Below are positions 38,780 to 48,248 of a DNA stretch of 64,000 nt, piece after piece. The position numbers were made by a program, and so were the translations under genes. A model generated the notes under the pieces. That model ran no database searches. It was not told the origin of the DNA and was given only the letters and a program-made list of their open reading frames with translations. Every line of letters starts with the position of its first letter. The first letter of the stretch is position 1. This DNA is from Massilia polaris (GTDB taxonomy: Bacteria; Pseudomonadota; Gammaproteobacteria; Burkholderiales; Burkholderiaceae_D): positions 1 to 64,000 of the forward strand of contig NZ_JABBGG010000013.1 in NCBI RefSeq assembly GCF_012927275.1. Direction: 5' to 3'.

Positions 38780-38807
38780 GCGGATTGCCGCCAAGGCAGC
38801 AATCCGC
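38780..38807. terminator. Hairpin between convergent permease and jqsR genes
   Basis: GCGGATTGC (38780-38788) pairs perfectly with GCAATCCGC (38799-38807). There is no T tract on either side, so it is a weak or bidirectional terminator at best. It lies in the 58-bp gap between the two stops. Confidence 0.5.
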
Positions 38808-38828
38808 GATGCGTGCCCGGGGGAGGAA

Positions 38829-39830
38829 TTATTGCTGCCCCTGGTGCGTGCGCAAAAAATCGTTGTATGAGTAAGTCTCGTTCGCGATCACCCCCGCCTC
38901 GAGCCTGAACAGCGCCCAGAAGTAATTCTGCTCGCCCCTGCACACCTGCGCCGCTGCGACGTACTTGTGCCACTCATTCGCAAACGCCGCCGTGTACATC
39001 CCGTCGCCGTCATGGAAGTAAGGGATCACGCGCCGCTCCTGCAGTGCGTCGAGCAGCGATTGCGGCGCCGCGTTGTCGATGGCGATCTCGTAGTGCGCAT
39101 TCATCCCGGCCTCGCTCTCCACCACCAGCAGCATCGCGCGGCCCGCGGTGTCGTACATCAGCAGCCCGGCCGGATTCGGGAACAGATAGTGCTCGACGAT
39201 CCTGTGTTCCGCCACCAGATCGCGCACCAGCGCCGCCACCGCCGGATCGGCCACGAAGCTGTAGCTGTGCAGCGCGAGCAGGTCGCGCAGCGGTTCCGAG
39301 CGGGCCGAAAAATACTCGCGCTGCAGCGCATGGATCTCGCTTTCGAGCCGCTCCAGCGCATTCTCGTCGCTCTTTTTGATGTAGCGGTCGATCAGCCCGC
39401 GATTGAAGGCATCGACCGCCACCTTCTCGTCCGCCGCTCCGGTGAAGAGGATCTTCTTGCACGGCAGGTGGCGCACCGCTTCGCACAGTTCGACCCCGTT
39501 CATCTGCGGCATCGAGTAGTCGACCACCAGCACCGATGGCGTCATGAAGCGCCGCGCCTGGAAGCTGATGCGGTGGATCTGGTCGAGGTCGAGCGCGACG
39601 CTGCATTGCGCCGTCCTGCGCGGATAGGTGTCGTAACTGGCCGACAGCGCACCTTCTGCCTGGTCCGGCATGCCGGGTTGCTGCGATAGCCAGGCCAGCG
39701 CGCTGCTGGTGTCGTGGAAGGCGACGCTGGCGAGCGTCGGGTCGAGCTGGAACGACAGGCTGCGCAGGAAGTTGTCGCTGTCGTCGACCAGGACCGTCAG
39801 GCTGGGGTGGTGGTAGATGGGGAGGGACAT
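38829..39830 (-). CDS. jqsR: Quorum-sensing response regulator JqsR/LqsR-like
   Basis: The 333-residue protein has a receiver domain with acidic D16/D17 and phosphoacceptor D104 in LVVDYSMPQMNG, then FTGAADEKVAV and the lysine pair in YIKKSD. About 40 extra residues (52-95) separate the second and third strands, as in LqsR. The C-terminal half (160-333) has no recognisable helix-turn-helix, so DNA binding is doubtful. It lies 16 bp after the kinase gene and is probably its phosphorylation target. The family link rests on architecture and neighbours. Confidence 0.85.
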   Translation of the reverse strand: MSLPIYHHPSLTVLVDDSDNFLRSLSFQLDPTLASVAFHDTSSALAWLSQQPGMPDQAEGALSASYDTYPRRTAQCSVALDLDQIHRISFQARRFMTPSVLVVDYSMPQMNGVELCEAVRHLPCKKILFTGAADEKVAVDAFNRGLIDRYIKKSDENALERLESEIHALQREYFSARSEPLRDLLALHSYSFVADPAVAALVRDLVAEHRIVEHYLFPNPAGLLMYDTAGRAMLLVVESEAGMNAHYEIAIDNAAPQSLLDALQERRVIPYFHDGDGMYTAAFANEWHKYVAAAQVCRGEQNYFWALFRLEAGVIANETYSYNDFLRTHQGQQ

Positions 39831-39846
39831 GGGGGCGCCGATACGG

Positions 39847-41157
39847 TTAAGCGGCCAGCGCAGGCGCGGGCGCCGCCAGCTGAACCTTGGGGAATTCGAG
39901 CACGAACATCGTGTAGCCGTGTTCGCGCGAGGCGACGCGGATGCTGGCGTGCCAGGCTTTGATGATCTCCTTGCACAGCGCGAGGCCGATGCCGGAGCCG
40001 GAACTTGGCGGATACGAGTAGAAGCGTTCGAACACCAGTGGCAGCTGCGACGGCGCGATGCCGCAGCCGGTGTCGATGAACAGCAGGCGCGGCGTCGTGC
40101 GGGCGCCGTCGACCACGATGCGGATCCTGCCTTTGCCGGCGCGATGCAGCGCCTTGAGCGCGTTCCTCAGCAGGTTGAGCACGATGACGACGGACAGTTC
40201 GTAGCGGCCGGCGAAGCTGAAGTCTGCGCGGATGTCCACCGTGACGGCGGTGCGCTGCGAATTACCGGTGAACGGGTAGCGCCTGATAACCGATTCGACG
40301 ACGTCGGCCATCGACACGTATTCGTTTGCTTCCAGCTGCTGGTTCACGGCCGACGCCGACAGCAGGAAAAGGTCGATCATGTGGTTCATGTGCCTGACCT
40401 CGAACTGGATGCGCGCCATCGCTTCGCTCATCGCGTGCCAGTCGGCTTCTCCCGGCAGGCCCGGTTTGCCGAGCCGGCGATTGATGCCGCGCGCATTGGC
40501 GTCGATAGTGACGAGGGGCGTGCGCAATTCGTGCGATACCGCCGCCAGCCCGTGCGCCATCCCCGCCAGCTTTTCCTGGGCCAGCACGCGGCGGCCCACC
40601 TTGGCGATCGATACGACAAAGATCGTGAAGCCGTACAGCGGCAGCTGTTCCAGTACCTCGTGGCTGAGCAGGAAGGCAGGGTCGTCGACCAGCGCGAACA
40701 CCAGGCAGGCGAGGGCGGTGCCGACCAGGTAGGAGCACAGCGCCCACCGCGTATCGAAGTGGAACAGCACGATCAGGCCAATCAGCAGCGACTGGGCCCA
40801 GACGGCCGCGCCGTGGTTCATCAGGTACATGAAGCTGAAGAAGAACGGCAGCACGTAGGTGACGCCAACGAAGATGTAGGCCTTCATTACCTTCGGCGGG
40901 AACGGCTGGCGCGAGCACACCGCCGGCAGGCATAGCGCGGCGCCGGCGAGGCGCAGCGCAAGGCTTTCGAACTCCTGCGGGAACCACCAGGTCCAGACCG
41001 CGTAATACAGCGGCAGGCCGATGCAGCCGACCCACGCCAGCATCATGAAGCGGGTGGACGCGTGGCTGTACTGGCGATCCTGGCGCACCAGCCAGAGCAG
41101 CATTGCCTGCTGTCCCTTGCCGAAACCCGCCTTCACCCTGTCAATCCATTGATCCAT
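39847..41157 (-). CDS. jqsS: Membrane sensor histidine kinase JqsS (CqsS/LqsS-like)
   Basis: From ATG 41157 the 436-residue protein has six hydrophobic helices (about residues 36-185). A HisKA domain follows, with H209 in AVSHELRTPL, then a HATPase domain with NLLRNALKAL, DTGCGIAPSQ and GSGIGLALCKEI. CqsS-type kinases use such six-helix modules to sense alpha-hydroxyketones. There is no C-terminal receiver, unlike Vibrio CqsS and like LqsS. The frame continues to a GTG at 41190, but the ATG is preferred. Confidence 0.88.
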   Translation of the reverse strand: MDQWIDRVKAGFGKGQQAMLLWLVRQDRQYSHASTRFMMLAWVGCIGLPLYYAVWTWWFPQEFESLALRLAGAALCLPAVCSRQPFPPKVMKAYIFVGVTYVLPFFFSFMYLMNHGAAVWAQSLLIGLIVLFHFDTRWALCSYLVGTALACLVFALVDDPAFLLSHEVLEQLPLYGFTIFVVSIAKVGRRVLAQEKLAGMAHGLAAVSHELRTPLVTIDANARGINRRLGKPGLPGEADWHAMSEAMARIQFEVRHMNHMIDLFLLSASAVNQQLEANEYVSMADVVESVIRRYPFTGNSQRTAVTVDIRADFSFAGRYELSVVIVLNLLRNALKALHRAGKGRIRIVVDGARTTPRLLFIDTGCGIAPSQLPLVFERFYSYPPSSGSGIGLALCKEIIKAWHASIRVASREHGYTMFVLEFPKVQLAAPAPALAA

Positions 41158-41189
41158 GTAAATCCGCCATTTTTCACGCCAAGGCCCCA

Positions 41190-41304
41190 CTCAATGTTGA
41201 GCTGGCGCAAATTGATAATTGTCAAATGCGATCTTGTCGCACCTTTGCAATCAGGCACTTGATCTGGCTCAATGTTGCACGCCGCTGCGAAATTGTTGAG
41301 CAAC
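41190..41304. promoter_or_regulatory. jqsS-jqsA divergent control region with repeated TTGAG-type motifs
   Basis: The 191-bp space between the divergent genes has CTCAATGTTGAG (41190-41201, near-palindrome), GCTCAATGTTGCA (41267-41279) and GTTGAGCAAC (41295-41304, with GTTG/CAAC arms). The repeats share a CTCAA/TTGAG core. They could be binding sites of a regulator of autoinducer synthesis. No regulator is known to bind them. Confidence 0.4.
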
Positions 41305-41348
41305 GCGAGGACACACAATGAACTTCTTTTACCAAGGAGAAAGAAATC

Positions 41349-42593
41349 ATGACACTCGCTGCCCGCCAACAAAGCCTGTTTATCCGCGCCGAACAGTGCC
41401 TGCCGTCGTTCGTGACCAGGCGCATGGATGAGCACTACATCACCCGCGTCGAGCAATTGCTTGGCGGTGAACACTTGCATGTCTGGAAACCTGCGGAGGC
41501 GGGCGCCATCATGCTCGCCGGGAATGACTACCTCTGCATTTCCGGCGAGCCCACCCTGCTCGCGGCCCAGGCCCGTTGCCTGCAGTCCAGCCAGGCCGGC
41601 TTGCTGATGTCGTCCGTGTTCCTCCAGGAAGGCAGCCGCCAGCACCAGCTCGAAGCGAAGCTGGCGAACTTCATGGGCGCCGAGGATGGCGTGCTGGCGC
41701 AATCGGGCTGGGCGGCCAACGTCGGCCTGATCCAGAGCATCGCCGAGCCGGGGGTGCCGGTGTACCTCGACATGCTGGCCCACGCTTCGCTGTGGGAAGG
41801 CGTGCAGTCGGCGCGCGCCGAAGGGGTGCCGTTCCTGCACAACGACGCCGGCAACCTCGCGCGCCAGCTCGAGAAGCACGGCCGCGGGGTGATCGTCGTC
41901 GACGCGCTGTACAGCACCAACGGCAGCGTCGCGCCCTTGCACGACATCGTCGATATCGCCGAACGCAGCGGTTCGATCCTGATCGTCGACGAATCGCACT
42001 CGCTGGGGACGCATGGCCCGCGCGGCGCCGGCATCGTGGCCGAGATGGGCCTGGAGGACAGCGTCCACTTCCGCACAGCGTCGCTGGCCAAGGCGTTTGC
42101 CGGGAGGGCGGGATTCATCACCTGTTCGAACAAATTCAAGGGTTACTTCCTGTCCGCCTCGCGTCCGGCGATCTTCAGTTCCTGCCTGCTCGAACACGAG
42201 CTGGCATGGTTCGATGCCGCGCTCGACCTGATTTCCGAGGCGGGCGCGCGCCGCGCCGCGTTGCACGCGAACGCCAGGCAGGTGCGCGAAGGCCTGCGCG
42301 AGCTTGGCTACAACGTCGACGACGGCACCGAACAGATCATCGCGCTGGAGGCAGGCCCGGAACCGAAAACGCTGGCGCTGCGCAAAGCGCTCGAACGGCG
42401 CGGTGTCTATGGCGCGGTGTTCTGTGCACCGGCCACGGCCAAGAACCGCTCGCTGGTGCGCCTGACGCTGAACTCCGGCCTGACAAGCGACGCGATCCGC
42501 CGCCTGCTCGACGCCTGCGACGACATGCGCGGCGAAGTCGATCTGGAAAGCTGGTCGTCGACGCGCCGTTCCCGCCGCCTGACGCTGGTCTGA
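41349..42593 (+). CDS. jqsA: Alpha-hydroxyketone autoinducer synthase JqsA (CqsA/LqsA-like)
   Basis: The 414-residue PLP enzyme of the alpha-oxoamine synthase family has DESHSLGTHGPRG (D214, H217) and the Schiff-base lysine K248 in TASLAKAFAGRAG. The block MSSVFLQEGSRQHQLEAKLANF near residue 87 is of the CqsA type. It differs from KBL and BioF in its SLAKAFAGRAG context. CqsA-type enzymes condense an acyl-CoA with SAM or an aminobutyrate to give alpha-hydroxyketone signals. AAGGAG lies nine bases before the ATG. It is divergent from the jqsS-jqsR pair. Confidence 0.9.
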   Translation: MTLAARQQSLFIRAEQCLPSFVTRRMDEHYITRVEQLLGGEHLHVWKPAEAGAIMLAGNDYLCISGEPTLLAAQARCLQSSQAGLLMSSVFLQEGSRQHQLEAKLANFMGAEDGVLAQSGWAANVGLIQSIAEPGVPVYLDMLAHASLWEGVQSARAEGVPFLHNDAGNLARQLEKHGRGVIVVDALYSTNGSVAPLHDIVDIAERSGSILIVDESHSLGTHGPRGAGIVAEMGLEDSVHFRTASLAKAFAGRAGFITCSNKFKGYFLSASRPAIFSSCLLEHELAWFDAALDLISEAGARRAALHANARQVREGLRELGYNVDDGTEQIIALEAGPEPKTLALRKALERRGVYGAVFCAPATAKNRSLVRLTLNSGLTSDAIRRLLDACDDMRGEVDLESWSSTRRSRRLTLV

Positions 42594-42635
42594 ATCCGCG
42601 CATCCAAATAAAAAAATAATGAAGGAGTGTCCAAA

Positions 42636-43403
42636 ATGTCCACCTTGTCCCTGTTCTTCGAAATCTCCGCGTTCTTCCTCGCCGTGTACGCGCTGTGCGC
42701 GGGCGGCGCATACCTGCTGGTCTGGACCCTGGGGCGCGAGCGCTATGCGGCGCACCGCATCCAGCAGCGCCCGCGTCCAGCGCAGGTAAGACGCGAAATC
42801 TTCTGGTCCGTCGTCTCGATCCTGATCCTCTCATCGCTGCTGACCGTCACCTGGCTGATCGCGGAAGCGGGATGGAGCCTCGGCTACTTCGATGTGGCTG
42901 ACCATGGCTGGACCTACCTCGCCGCATCGGTGGCGATCATGGCCATCGTCCACGACACCTACTACTATTGGGCGCACCGCTTCATGCACCATCCGAAGGT
43001 CTTCCGCCACGTGCACAAGCTGCACCACACCTTCACCAACCCGACGCCGTTTGCCAGCTACGCCTTCCATCCGCTTGAAGCAGTCGTTGAAGTGGCCTGG
43101 TACGCGCCGCTGGCCTTCGTGCTGCCGGTGCACCCGTATGCCGTGGCCGCGTACATCGTCGTGCTCACCGTGCTGAACGTGATCAGCCACCTTGGCTACG
43201 AGTTTTACAGCCCCGGCATCGCACGCTGGTTCATCACCAGCACCCACCACAACATGCACCATGCGCGCGCCAAGGGCCACTTCATGTTGTACTTCAACCT
43301 GTGGGACCGCTGGATGGGCACCAACATGCCGGAATATGAGGCCGCCATGCAGCGCAAGGAAGACGACGCGGTTCCGCTGCGCTATCATGGCGCACATGAG
43401 TGA
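42636..43403 (+). CDS. Fatty acid hydroxylase / sterol desaturase family membrane enzyme
   Basis: The 255-residue protein has four helices and the three histidine clusters of the family: HRFMHH at 114-119, HVHKLHH at 125-131 and HHNMHH at 204-209, which bind a di-iron centre for oxygen-dependent hydroxylation or desaturation. The start at 42636 has GAAGGAG eight bases upstream; a GTG at 42627 lies in that site. It begins 42 bp after jqsA and overlaps the hemoglobin gene by eight bases. Modification of a lipid or of the autoinducer is conceivable from position only. Confidence 0.9.
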   Translation: MSTLSLFFEISAFFLAVYALCAGGAYLLVWTLGRERYAAHRIQQRPRPAQVRREIFWSVVSILILSSLLTVTWLIAEAGWSLGYFDVADHGWTYLAASVAIMAIVHDTYYYWAHRFMHHPKVFRHVHKLHHTFTNPTPFASYAFHPLEAVVEVAWYAPLAFVLPVHPYAVAAYIVVLTVLNVISHLGYEFYSPGIARWFITSTHHNMHHARAKGHFMLYFNLWDRWMGTNMPEYEAAMQRKEDDAVPLRYHGAHE

Positions 43404-43785
43404 ACCTACTACCCTGTATGAAGTCATCGGCGGCGAAGCGCGCGTGCGCGAACTGGTCGACCGGTTTTACGACCTGATGGAGCTGGAGCCGGAATTCGCG
43501 GGCATCCACGCGATGCATCCGAAGCCGAACGACAGCTCGCGCGACAAGCTGTTCATGTTCCTGTCCGGCTGGATGGGCGGGCCGGACCTGTTCGTCGAAA
43601 AGTACGGACACCCGCGCCTGCGCGCGCGCCACCTGCCGTTCGCCATCGGATCCGGCGAACGCGACCAATGGCTGCGCGCGATGGCGTGGGCGATGGAAGA
43701 CGTCGGCATCGAAGAAGCGCTGCGGCTGCGGCTGATGGAGTCGTTCTACCAGACCGCCGACTGGATGCGCAACAAGGCCGACTGA
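43396..43785 (+). CDS. Group II truncated hemoglobin
   Basis: The 129-residue globin has B10 tyrosine in VDRFYDLM, the distal region FLSGWMGGPDLF, proximal H79 in RLRARHLPF and the group II tryptophan W92. It binds heme and O2 or NO in the cytoplasm. Its ATG lies inside the end of the desaturase gene (eight-base overlap), so they are translationally coupled; an in-frame ATG three codons upstream is also possible. An oxygen-supplying or NO-detoxifying role next to an O2-dependent di-iron enzyme is inference. Confidence 0.92.
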   Translation: MSEPTTLYEVIGGEARVRELVDRFYDLMELEPEFAGIHAMHPKPNDSSRDKLFMFLSGWMGGPDLFVEKYGHPRLRARHLPFAIGSGERDQWLRAMAWAMEDVGIEEALRLRLMESFYQTADWMRNKAD

Positions 43786-43789
43786 CTAC

Positions 43790-45109
43790 ATGACCCAACT
43801 TGAATTTCTTGCACTGGCCGCACTCGCCGTCGTCGTGATCGCGCTGCAGCTGGCATTGCTGCTGCGCGGGCGCGGGCGCGACTCCGAACGGATGGAGCGC
43901 GAACTGCGCGCCGAACTGCAGGCCAGTGCGCAGGCGACCCGCCAGGAACTGGGCGGAACGCTCGCGCAGTTCCACGGCGCCACTGTCCAGCAGCTCGACA
44001 GCCTGCGCCAGCAAAGCATGCTGCAAGCCAGCAGCGGGCGCGAGGAACAGGCGGTGGCGCTCAAACGTTTTGCGGACACCCTCCAGCGCACGCTGACGAC
44101 GCTGACCGAGTCGCACTCGCAGCGGATGATGGAAGTACGCGCGACGCTGGAAACCAGGATCAAGGACCTCCAGGCCGATAACGCGGCGCGCCTTGAAGAG
44201 ATGCGCAAGACCGTCGACGAAAAGCTGCACGCCACGCTGGAAACCCGCCTGACCGAATCGTTCAAGCAGGTGTCGGAGCGGCTGGAGAGGGTGCACCAGG
44301 GCCTGGGTGAAATGCAGCAGCTGGCGCTGGGCGTCGGCGACCTGAAGCGCGTGCTCACCAACGTCAAGACGCGCGGCACCTGGGGCGAGGTGCAGCTTGA
44401 GATGCTGCTGGAGCAGGTGCTGACCGTCGACCAGTATGCGAAGAACGTCGAGACGGTCGCCGGCACCAACGCCCGCGTCGAATTCGCGATCAAGCTGCCA
44501 GGCATGGTCGACGGCGGCGCGCCGGTGTGGCTTCCGATCGACGCCAAGTTCCCGAAGGAGCAGTACGAACGTCTGGTGGAAGCGGCCGACCGGGCCGACG
44601 CCGAAGGTGTCGCGCTCTACGGCAAAGAACTCGAACGCGCTGTACGCAACGAGGCCAAGACGATCTGCGAGAAGTACGTCTCGCCGCCGCACACCACCGA
44701 CTTCGCGATCCTGTTCCTGCCGACCGAGGGCCTGTACGCCGAAGTGATGCGCCGTCCGGGTCTGGCCGACGACCTGCAGCGCACGCTGCGCGTGTCGATC
44801 GCCGGGCCGTCGACCCTGGCCGCGATCCTCAACAGCCTGCAGATGGGCTTCCGCACGCTGGCGCTGGAGAAGCGCTCGTCGGAAGTGTGGGAAGTGCTGG
44901 GCGCTGTGAAGACCGAATTCGGTAAATTTGGCGATGTGCTCCACGCGACCAAAATGACGCTGGAGAAGGCGGCCAAGAACATCGAGAACGCCGAAGTCCG
45001 CAGCCGCCAGATGGCGCGCAGGCTGAAATCGGTGGAAGCACTCCCGAGCGAAGCGGCGCAGCTGCTGCTTGGACCCGAAATCGAAGCAGGAGATAGCGAC
45101 ACCCCTTAA
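43790..45109 (+). CDS. rmuC: DNA recombination protein RmuC
   Basis: The 439-residue protein has one N-terminal helix (about 5-23), a long coiled coil (about 30-175) and the RmuC nuclease-like domain with [20 protein letters not shown] near residue 190 and [15 protein letters not shown] near residue 245. RmuC limits inversions at short inverted repeats. The start is four bases after the hemoglobin stop, so it may be read through from the jqsA operon. Confidence 0.95.
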   Translation: MTQLEFLALAALAVVVIALQLALLLRGRGRDSERMERELRAELQASAQATRQELGGTLAQFHGATVQQLDSLRQQSMLQASSGREEQAVALKRFADTLQRTLTTLTESHSQRMMEVRATLETRIKDLQADNAARLEEMRKTVDEKLHATLETRLTESFKQVSERLERVHQGLGEMQQLALGVGDLKRVLTNVKTRGTWGEVQLEMLLEQVLTVDQYAKNVETVAGTNARVEFAIKLPGMVDGGAPVWLPIDAKFPKEQYERLVEAADRADAEGVALYGKELERAVRNEAKTICEKYVSPPHTTDFAILFLPTEGLYAEVMRRPGLADDLQRTLRVSIAGPSTLAAILNSLQMGFRTLALEKRSSEVWEVLGAVKTEFGKFGDVLHATKMTLEKAAKNIENAEVRSRQMARRLKSVEALPSEAAQLLLGPEIEAGDSDTP

Positions 45110-45132
45110 CGGTTGAAAAGCCAGGAGCCCGG

Positions 45133-46665
45133 ATGCGCAACAAGGTCGTTACGGCAGCAGAAGCGGTACAACGGATTTGCGACGGGGCGACTGTCGCAAC
45201 CGGCGGTTTTGTCGGCGTGGGCTTTGCGGAGAACATCGCAGTGGCGCTTGAACAGCGCTTCACCTCCACCGGCCTGCCGCGCGACCTCACGCTGGTGTAT
45301 GCGGCAGGTCAGGGCGACGGCAGGGACCGGGGGCTGAACCATTTCGCGCACCAGGGCCTGGTAAAGCGCGTGATCGGCGGCCACTGGGGGCTGGTGCCCA
45401 AGCTCCAGGCGCTCGCTATCGATAACGAGATCGAAGCGTACAACCTGCCGCAGGGCGTCATCAGCCAGCTGTTCCGCGACACCGCCGCCGGCAAACCGGG
45501 CCTGCTGTCGTCAGTCGGTGTGGGCACCTTCGTCGATCCGCGCTACGGCGGCGGCAAGATCAACGAACGCGCTCGCGACGATCTCGTCGAGCTGATGACG
45601 ATCGGCGGCGACGAATACCTGTTCTACAAGGCCCAGCCGATCGACGTGGCCATTATCCGCGGCACCACCGCTGACGCCAATGGAAACGTCACGATGGAAA
45701 AGGAAGCGCTGACGCTCGAAGCGCTGGCGATTGCGATGGCGGCGCATAACTCCGGCGGTATCGTAATCGTGCAGGTCGAAAAAGTCGTCGATGCCGGAAC
45801 GCTCAACGCGCGCCAGGTGAAGGTGCCCGGCATCCTGGTGGACTACGTCGTCGTCTCCGAAAAGCCCGAGTACCACCAGCAGACGTTCGGAACGACGTAC
45901 AGCGAAGCGTATGCGAGCGAAGTCCGTGTTCCGCTATCGTCCATCAAACCTGCACCGTTGTCGGAGCGCGTGATCATCGCGCGGCGCGCTTTGATGGAAC
46001 TGCATGAGGGCGACGTCGTCAACCTCGGCATCGGCATGCCGGAAGGCGTGGCGCAGGCGGCGGCAGAACGGCAGATGCTCGACAAGATCACGCTGACGGC
46101 GGAAGCCGGCGTGATCGGCGGCATGCCGGCATCGGGCCTCGATTTCGGTACGGCGACCAATGCCGAAGCGGTGATCGACCAGCCCTACCAGTTCGATTTC
46201 TATGACGGCGGCGGGCTCGATGTGGCGGTGCTCGGGCTGGCGCAGGCGGACCAGCACGGTAACCTCAATGTCAGCAAATTCGGTTCACGCCTTGCTGGAG
46301 CGGGTGGCTTCATCAACATCAGCCAGAACGCGAAGAAGGTGGTCTTCGTCGGGACCTTTACCGCAGGCGGGCTGGAGATCGCTGTGGAAGGTGGGCTACT
46401 GCGGATCGTGAGCGAAGGCCGCAGCACGAAGTTTGTCGATCAGGTTGAGCATCGCACGTATTCGGGCGAGCATGCATACCGTCGCGGCCAGGAAGCAATC
46501 TACATTACTGAGCGCTGCGTCTTCAGGCTGGTCGAGAGTGGACTGGAGCTGATTGAAATCGCGCCGGGTGTGGACCTCGAGCGCGATGTGCTGGCGCAGA
46601 TGGATTTCAAACCGGCGGTGAGCGCATCGCTCAAGCTGATGTCCGCCGATCTCTTCGCATCATGA
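45133..46665 (+). CDS. Acyl-CoA:carboxylate CoA-transferase (YdiF-like)
   Basis: The 510-residue protein joins both CoA-transferase halves in one chain. The N-terminal half has [16 protein letters not shown] near residue 21, and the C-terminal half has [12 protein letters not shown] and the catalytic Glu E324 in [12 protein letters not shown]. Single-chain forms of this type are propionate or acetoacetate CoA-transferases. The enzyme swaps CoA between an acyl-CoA and a free acid via a glutamyl-CoA intermediate. It lies 23 bp after rmuC. Confidence 0.92.
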   Translation: MRNKVVTAAEAVQRICDGATVATGGFVGVGFAENIAVALEQRFTSTGLPRDLTLVYAAGQGDGRDRGLNHFAHQGLVKRVIGGHWGLVPKLQALAIDNEIEAYNLPQGVISQLFRDTAAGKPGLLSSVGVGTFVDPRYGGGKINERARDDLVELMTIGGDEYLFYKAQPIDVAIIRGTTADANGNVTMEKEALTLEALAIAMAAHNSGGIVIVQVEKVVDAGTLNARQVKVPGILVDYVVVSEKPEYHQQTFGTTYSEAYASEVRVPLSSIKPAPLSERVIIARRALMELHEGDVVNLGIGMPEGVAQAAAERQMLDKITLTAEAGVIGGMPASGLDFGTATNAEAVIDQPYQFDFYDGGGLDVAVLGLAQADQHGNLNVSKFGSRLAGAGGFINISQNAKKVVFVGTFTAGGLEIAVEGGLLRIVSEGRSTKFVDQVEHRTYSGEHAYRRGQEAIYITERCVFRLVESGLELIEIAPGVDLERDVLAQMDFKPAVSASLKLMSADLFAS

Positions 46666-46667
46666 GT

Positions 46668-47252
46668 CTAGTGATGTTCCTGACCTAGCCGGCTCTCGAT
46701 ACGTGTGTCGGGAACCAGCCAGATCGCTGCCGTAGCCGCGTACACCGCGAAACCGATCCACGGGTGTACGAATGACAGCGCAATGCCGGACAGGTAGAGC
46801 ACGAGCGACAGGTTGCCCTTGCGGTCGGAACCAATCGCCTCGGCCAGCATCGTGTTCTCCTGGTGATGGCTGGTCAGGCTGCGCACCAGCACAGCGTAAG
46901 CGACTGCGCACATGAACAGCACGAAACCGTAGGCGGCGACCGGGAGGGTGGCAAAGTGATTCTCTCCCATCCAGCCAGAGACGAACGGAATCAGGGAGAG
47001 CCAGAACAGCAGGTGCAGGTTAGCCCACAAGACGCGGCCGCTGATCGAGTGCGCCGCGTGCATCAGGTGATGATGGTTGTTCCAGTAGATGCCGACGTAA
47101 ATGAAGCTGAGCACGTAGCTGACAAATACTGGCCACAAAGGCGCGAGTGCCTGCAGGTCCGTTGCGTGCGGGACCTTCAGTTCCAGCACCATGATGGTGA
47201 TGATAATCGCGATGACGCCATCGCTGAATGCTTCAAGCCGGTTTTTGCCCAT
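46668..47252 (-). CDS. TMEM175/DUF1211 family membrane protein
   Basis: From ATG 47252 (GGAG eight bases upstream) the 194-residue protein starts MGKNRLEAFSDGVIAI. The FSDG motif is the selectivity-gate signature of TMEM175 potassium channels; about six helices follow. Bacterial members are one-repeat proteins that form tetramers. An upstream ATG at 47288 would add 12 residues. It converges on the CoA-transferase, with two bases between stops. Confidence 0.9.
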   Translation of the reverse strand: MGKNRLEAFSDGVIAIIITIMVLELKVPHATDLQALAPLWPVFVSYVLSFIYVGIYWNNHHHLMHAAHSISGRVLWANLHLLFWLSLIPFVSGWMGENHFATLPVAAYGFVLFMCAVAYAVLVRSLTSHHQENTMLAEAIGSDRKGNLSLVLYLSGIALSFVHPWIGFAVYAATAAIWLVPDTRIESRLGQEHH

Positions 47253-47402
47253 CCACTTTTCTCCGTATTTACTTTCGGCAGCCGCCATCGGCTAGCTAAC
47301 TGAGCGTACCGCCATCGCTAAATGCTTCAAGGTTTTTTTCCACTTCCCTGCCTCAGTTATGCTGATCCCGCCAAATCAGTGTTCGATTTTGGCCCATATG
47401 CT

Positions 47403-47840
47403 TCATACGCAGCGATGCGGGCCTAACAGCCTGACAGGAATGCCAAGGGTTGCGCCTGATATGGCCATGCCGCGATCTAATGTATAGACAGCCGCCCCAT
47501 GTGCTGCGGCGACAGCGAGATGCAATCCATCACCTGCACGCAATGCCGTACGCCAGCCATCTAACAGAATCACCGCCTGACGATGATCAGCATCGTCTAC
47601 CGCAATGCGATACAGCTGGGGCGCAACCGATCGACTGTAGGTGTCGACCACGTCATGGGCCGCCGCTTTGCTGAGCTGCCTTGTACGCACTTTCACCCCG
47701 AGCGCCGACAGCAACTCGACCTCCGTCCAGCTGCTGATGGCAAGCGGCGCGCCGGCACTCAACATAAATGCCTCGGCAACGGCGCTGCTGGCTTCGGGTA
47801 TCAGGTATGCGATTAATACGCTGGTATCAACGTAACGCAT
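47403..47840 (-). CDS. vapC: PIN-domain toxin (VapC-like RNase)
   Basis: The 145-residue protein carries the PIN acidic residues: D5 in MRYVDTSVL, E40/E42 in SSWTEVELLSAL, D104 in ALRAGDGLHLAVA and D122 in YTLDRGM. VapC-type toxins cut RNA with Mg2+ at these residues. The ATG overlaps the antitoxin TGA by one base (TGATG), the usual coupling. The frame also has a TTG one codon earlier. All catalytic positions are intact. Confidence 0.92.
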   Translation of the reverse strand: MRYVDTSVLIAYLIPEASSAVAEAFMLSAGAPLAISSWTEVELLSALGVKVRTRQLSKAAAHDVVDTYSRSVAPQLYRIAVDDADHRQAVILLDGWRTALRAGDGLHLAVAAAHGAAVYTLDRGMAISGATLGIPVRLLGPHRCV

Positions 47841-48076
47841 CAATAACGATCGCTATCCCGAAGCCCTCGAATGAATTCGCCCGCAGCCTCGGTTTGTTGC
47901 GGTAATCGGGCGCGAAGTTCCGCCAGGCTGGGAAGCTGTTGACGAGCCGGCGTGCTGCGGATGAGGCGCACAACGGCTTGGCCGCGTTTGGTGATGGTGA
48001 CGTCTTCACCCGCTTCCACCATTGCAATCAGCCGGCTTAGTTGGGCCTTGGCCTCTGCCAGAGTGAAGGTGTGCAT
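47840..48076 (-). CDS. Phd/YefM-type antitoxin
   Basis: The 78-residue protein begins MHTFTLAEAKAQLSRLI and contains EDVTITKRGQAVVRLI at about 24-39, the Phd/YefM DNA-binding fold. The C-terminal half (PSLAELRARLPQQ) would bind and neutralise the toxin. It starts the operon and, by family analogy, should repress it together with the toxin. The 172-bp gap before moeA's end holds its promoter but no other gene. Confidence 0.9.
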   Translation of the reverse strand: MHTFTLAEAKAQLSRLIAMVEAGEDVTITKRGQAVVRLIRSTPARQQLPSLAELRARLPQQTEAAGEFIRGLRDSDRY

Positions 48077-48248
48077 GATTTCCTCATGACTATCCAGATG
48101 GTCATTAAATCATAGCATGGGAATCGGGGACGAAGGTGCTCGCCCTCGTGACTTCGACTTTGATAAAGGCGCTCACCGGAACCGGCCACGGGCAGTTCTC
48201 CGATAGCTATTTCCGCCAGCGCAACTCGAACAGGTCCTCCGTTTCGAG

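Noticed and set aside
47403-48076. The intact PIN/Phd pair as partner of the orphan antitoxin at 62556
   Set aside because: The two antitoxins share only general family features and different termini; no sign of cross-pairing can be read from sequence.
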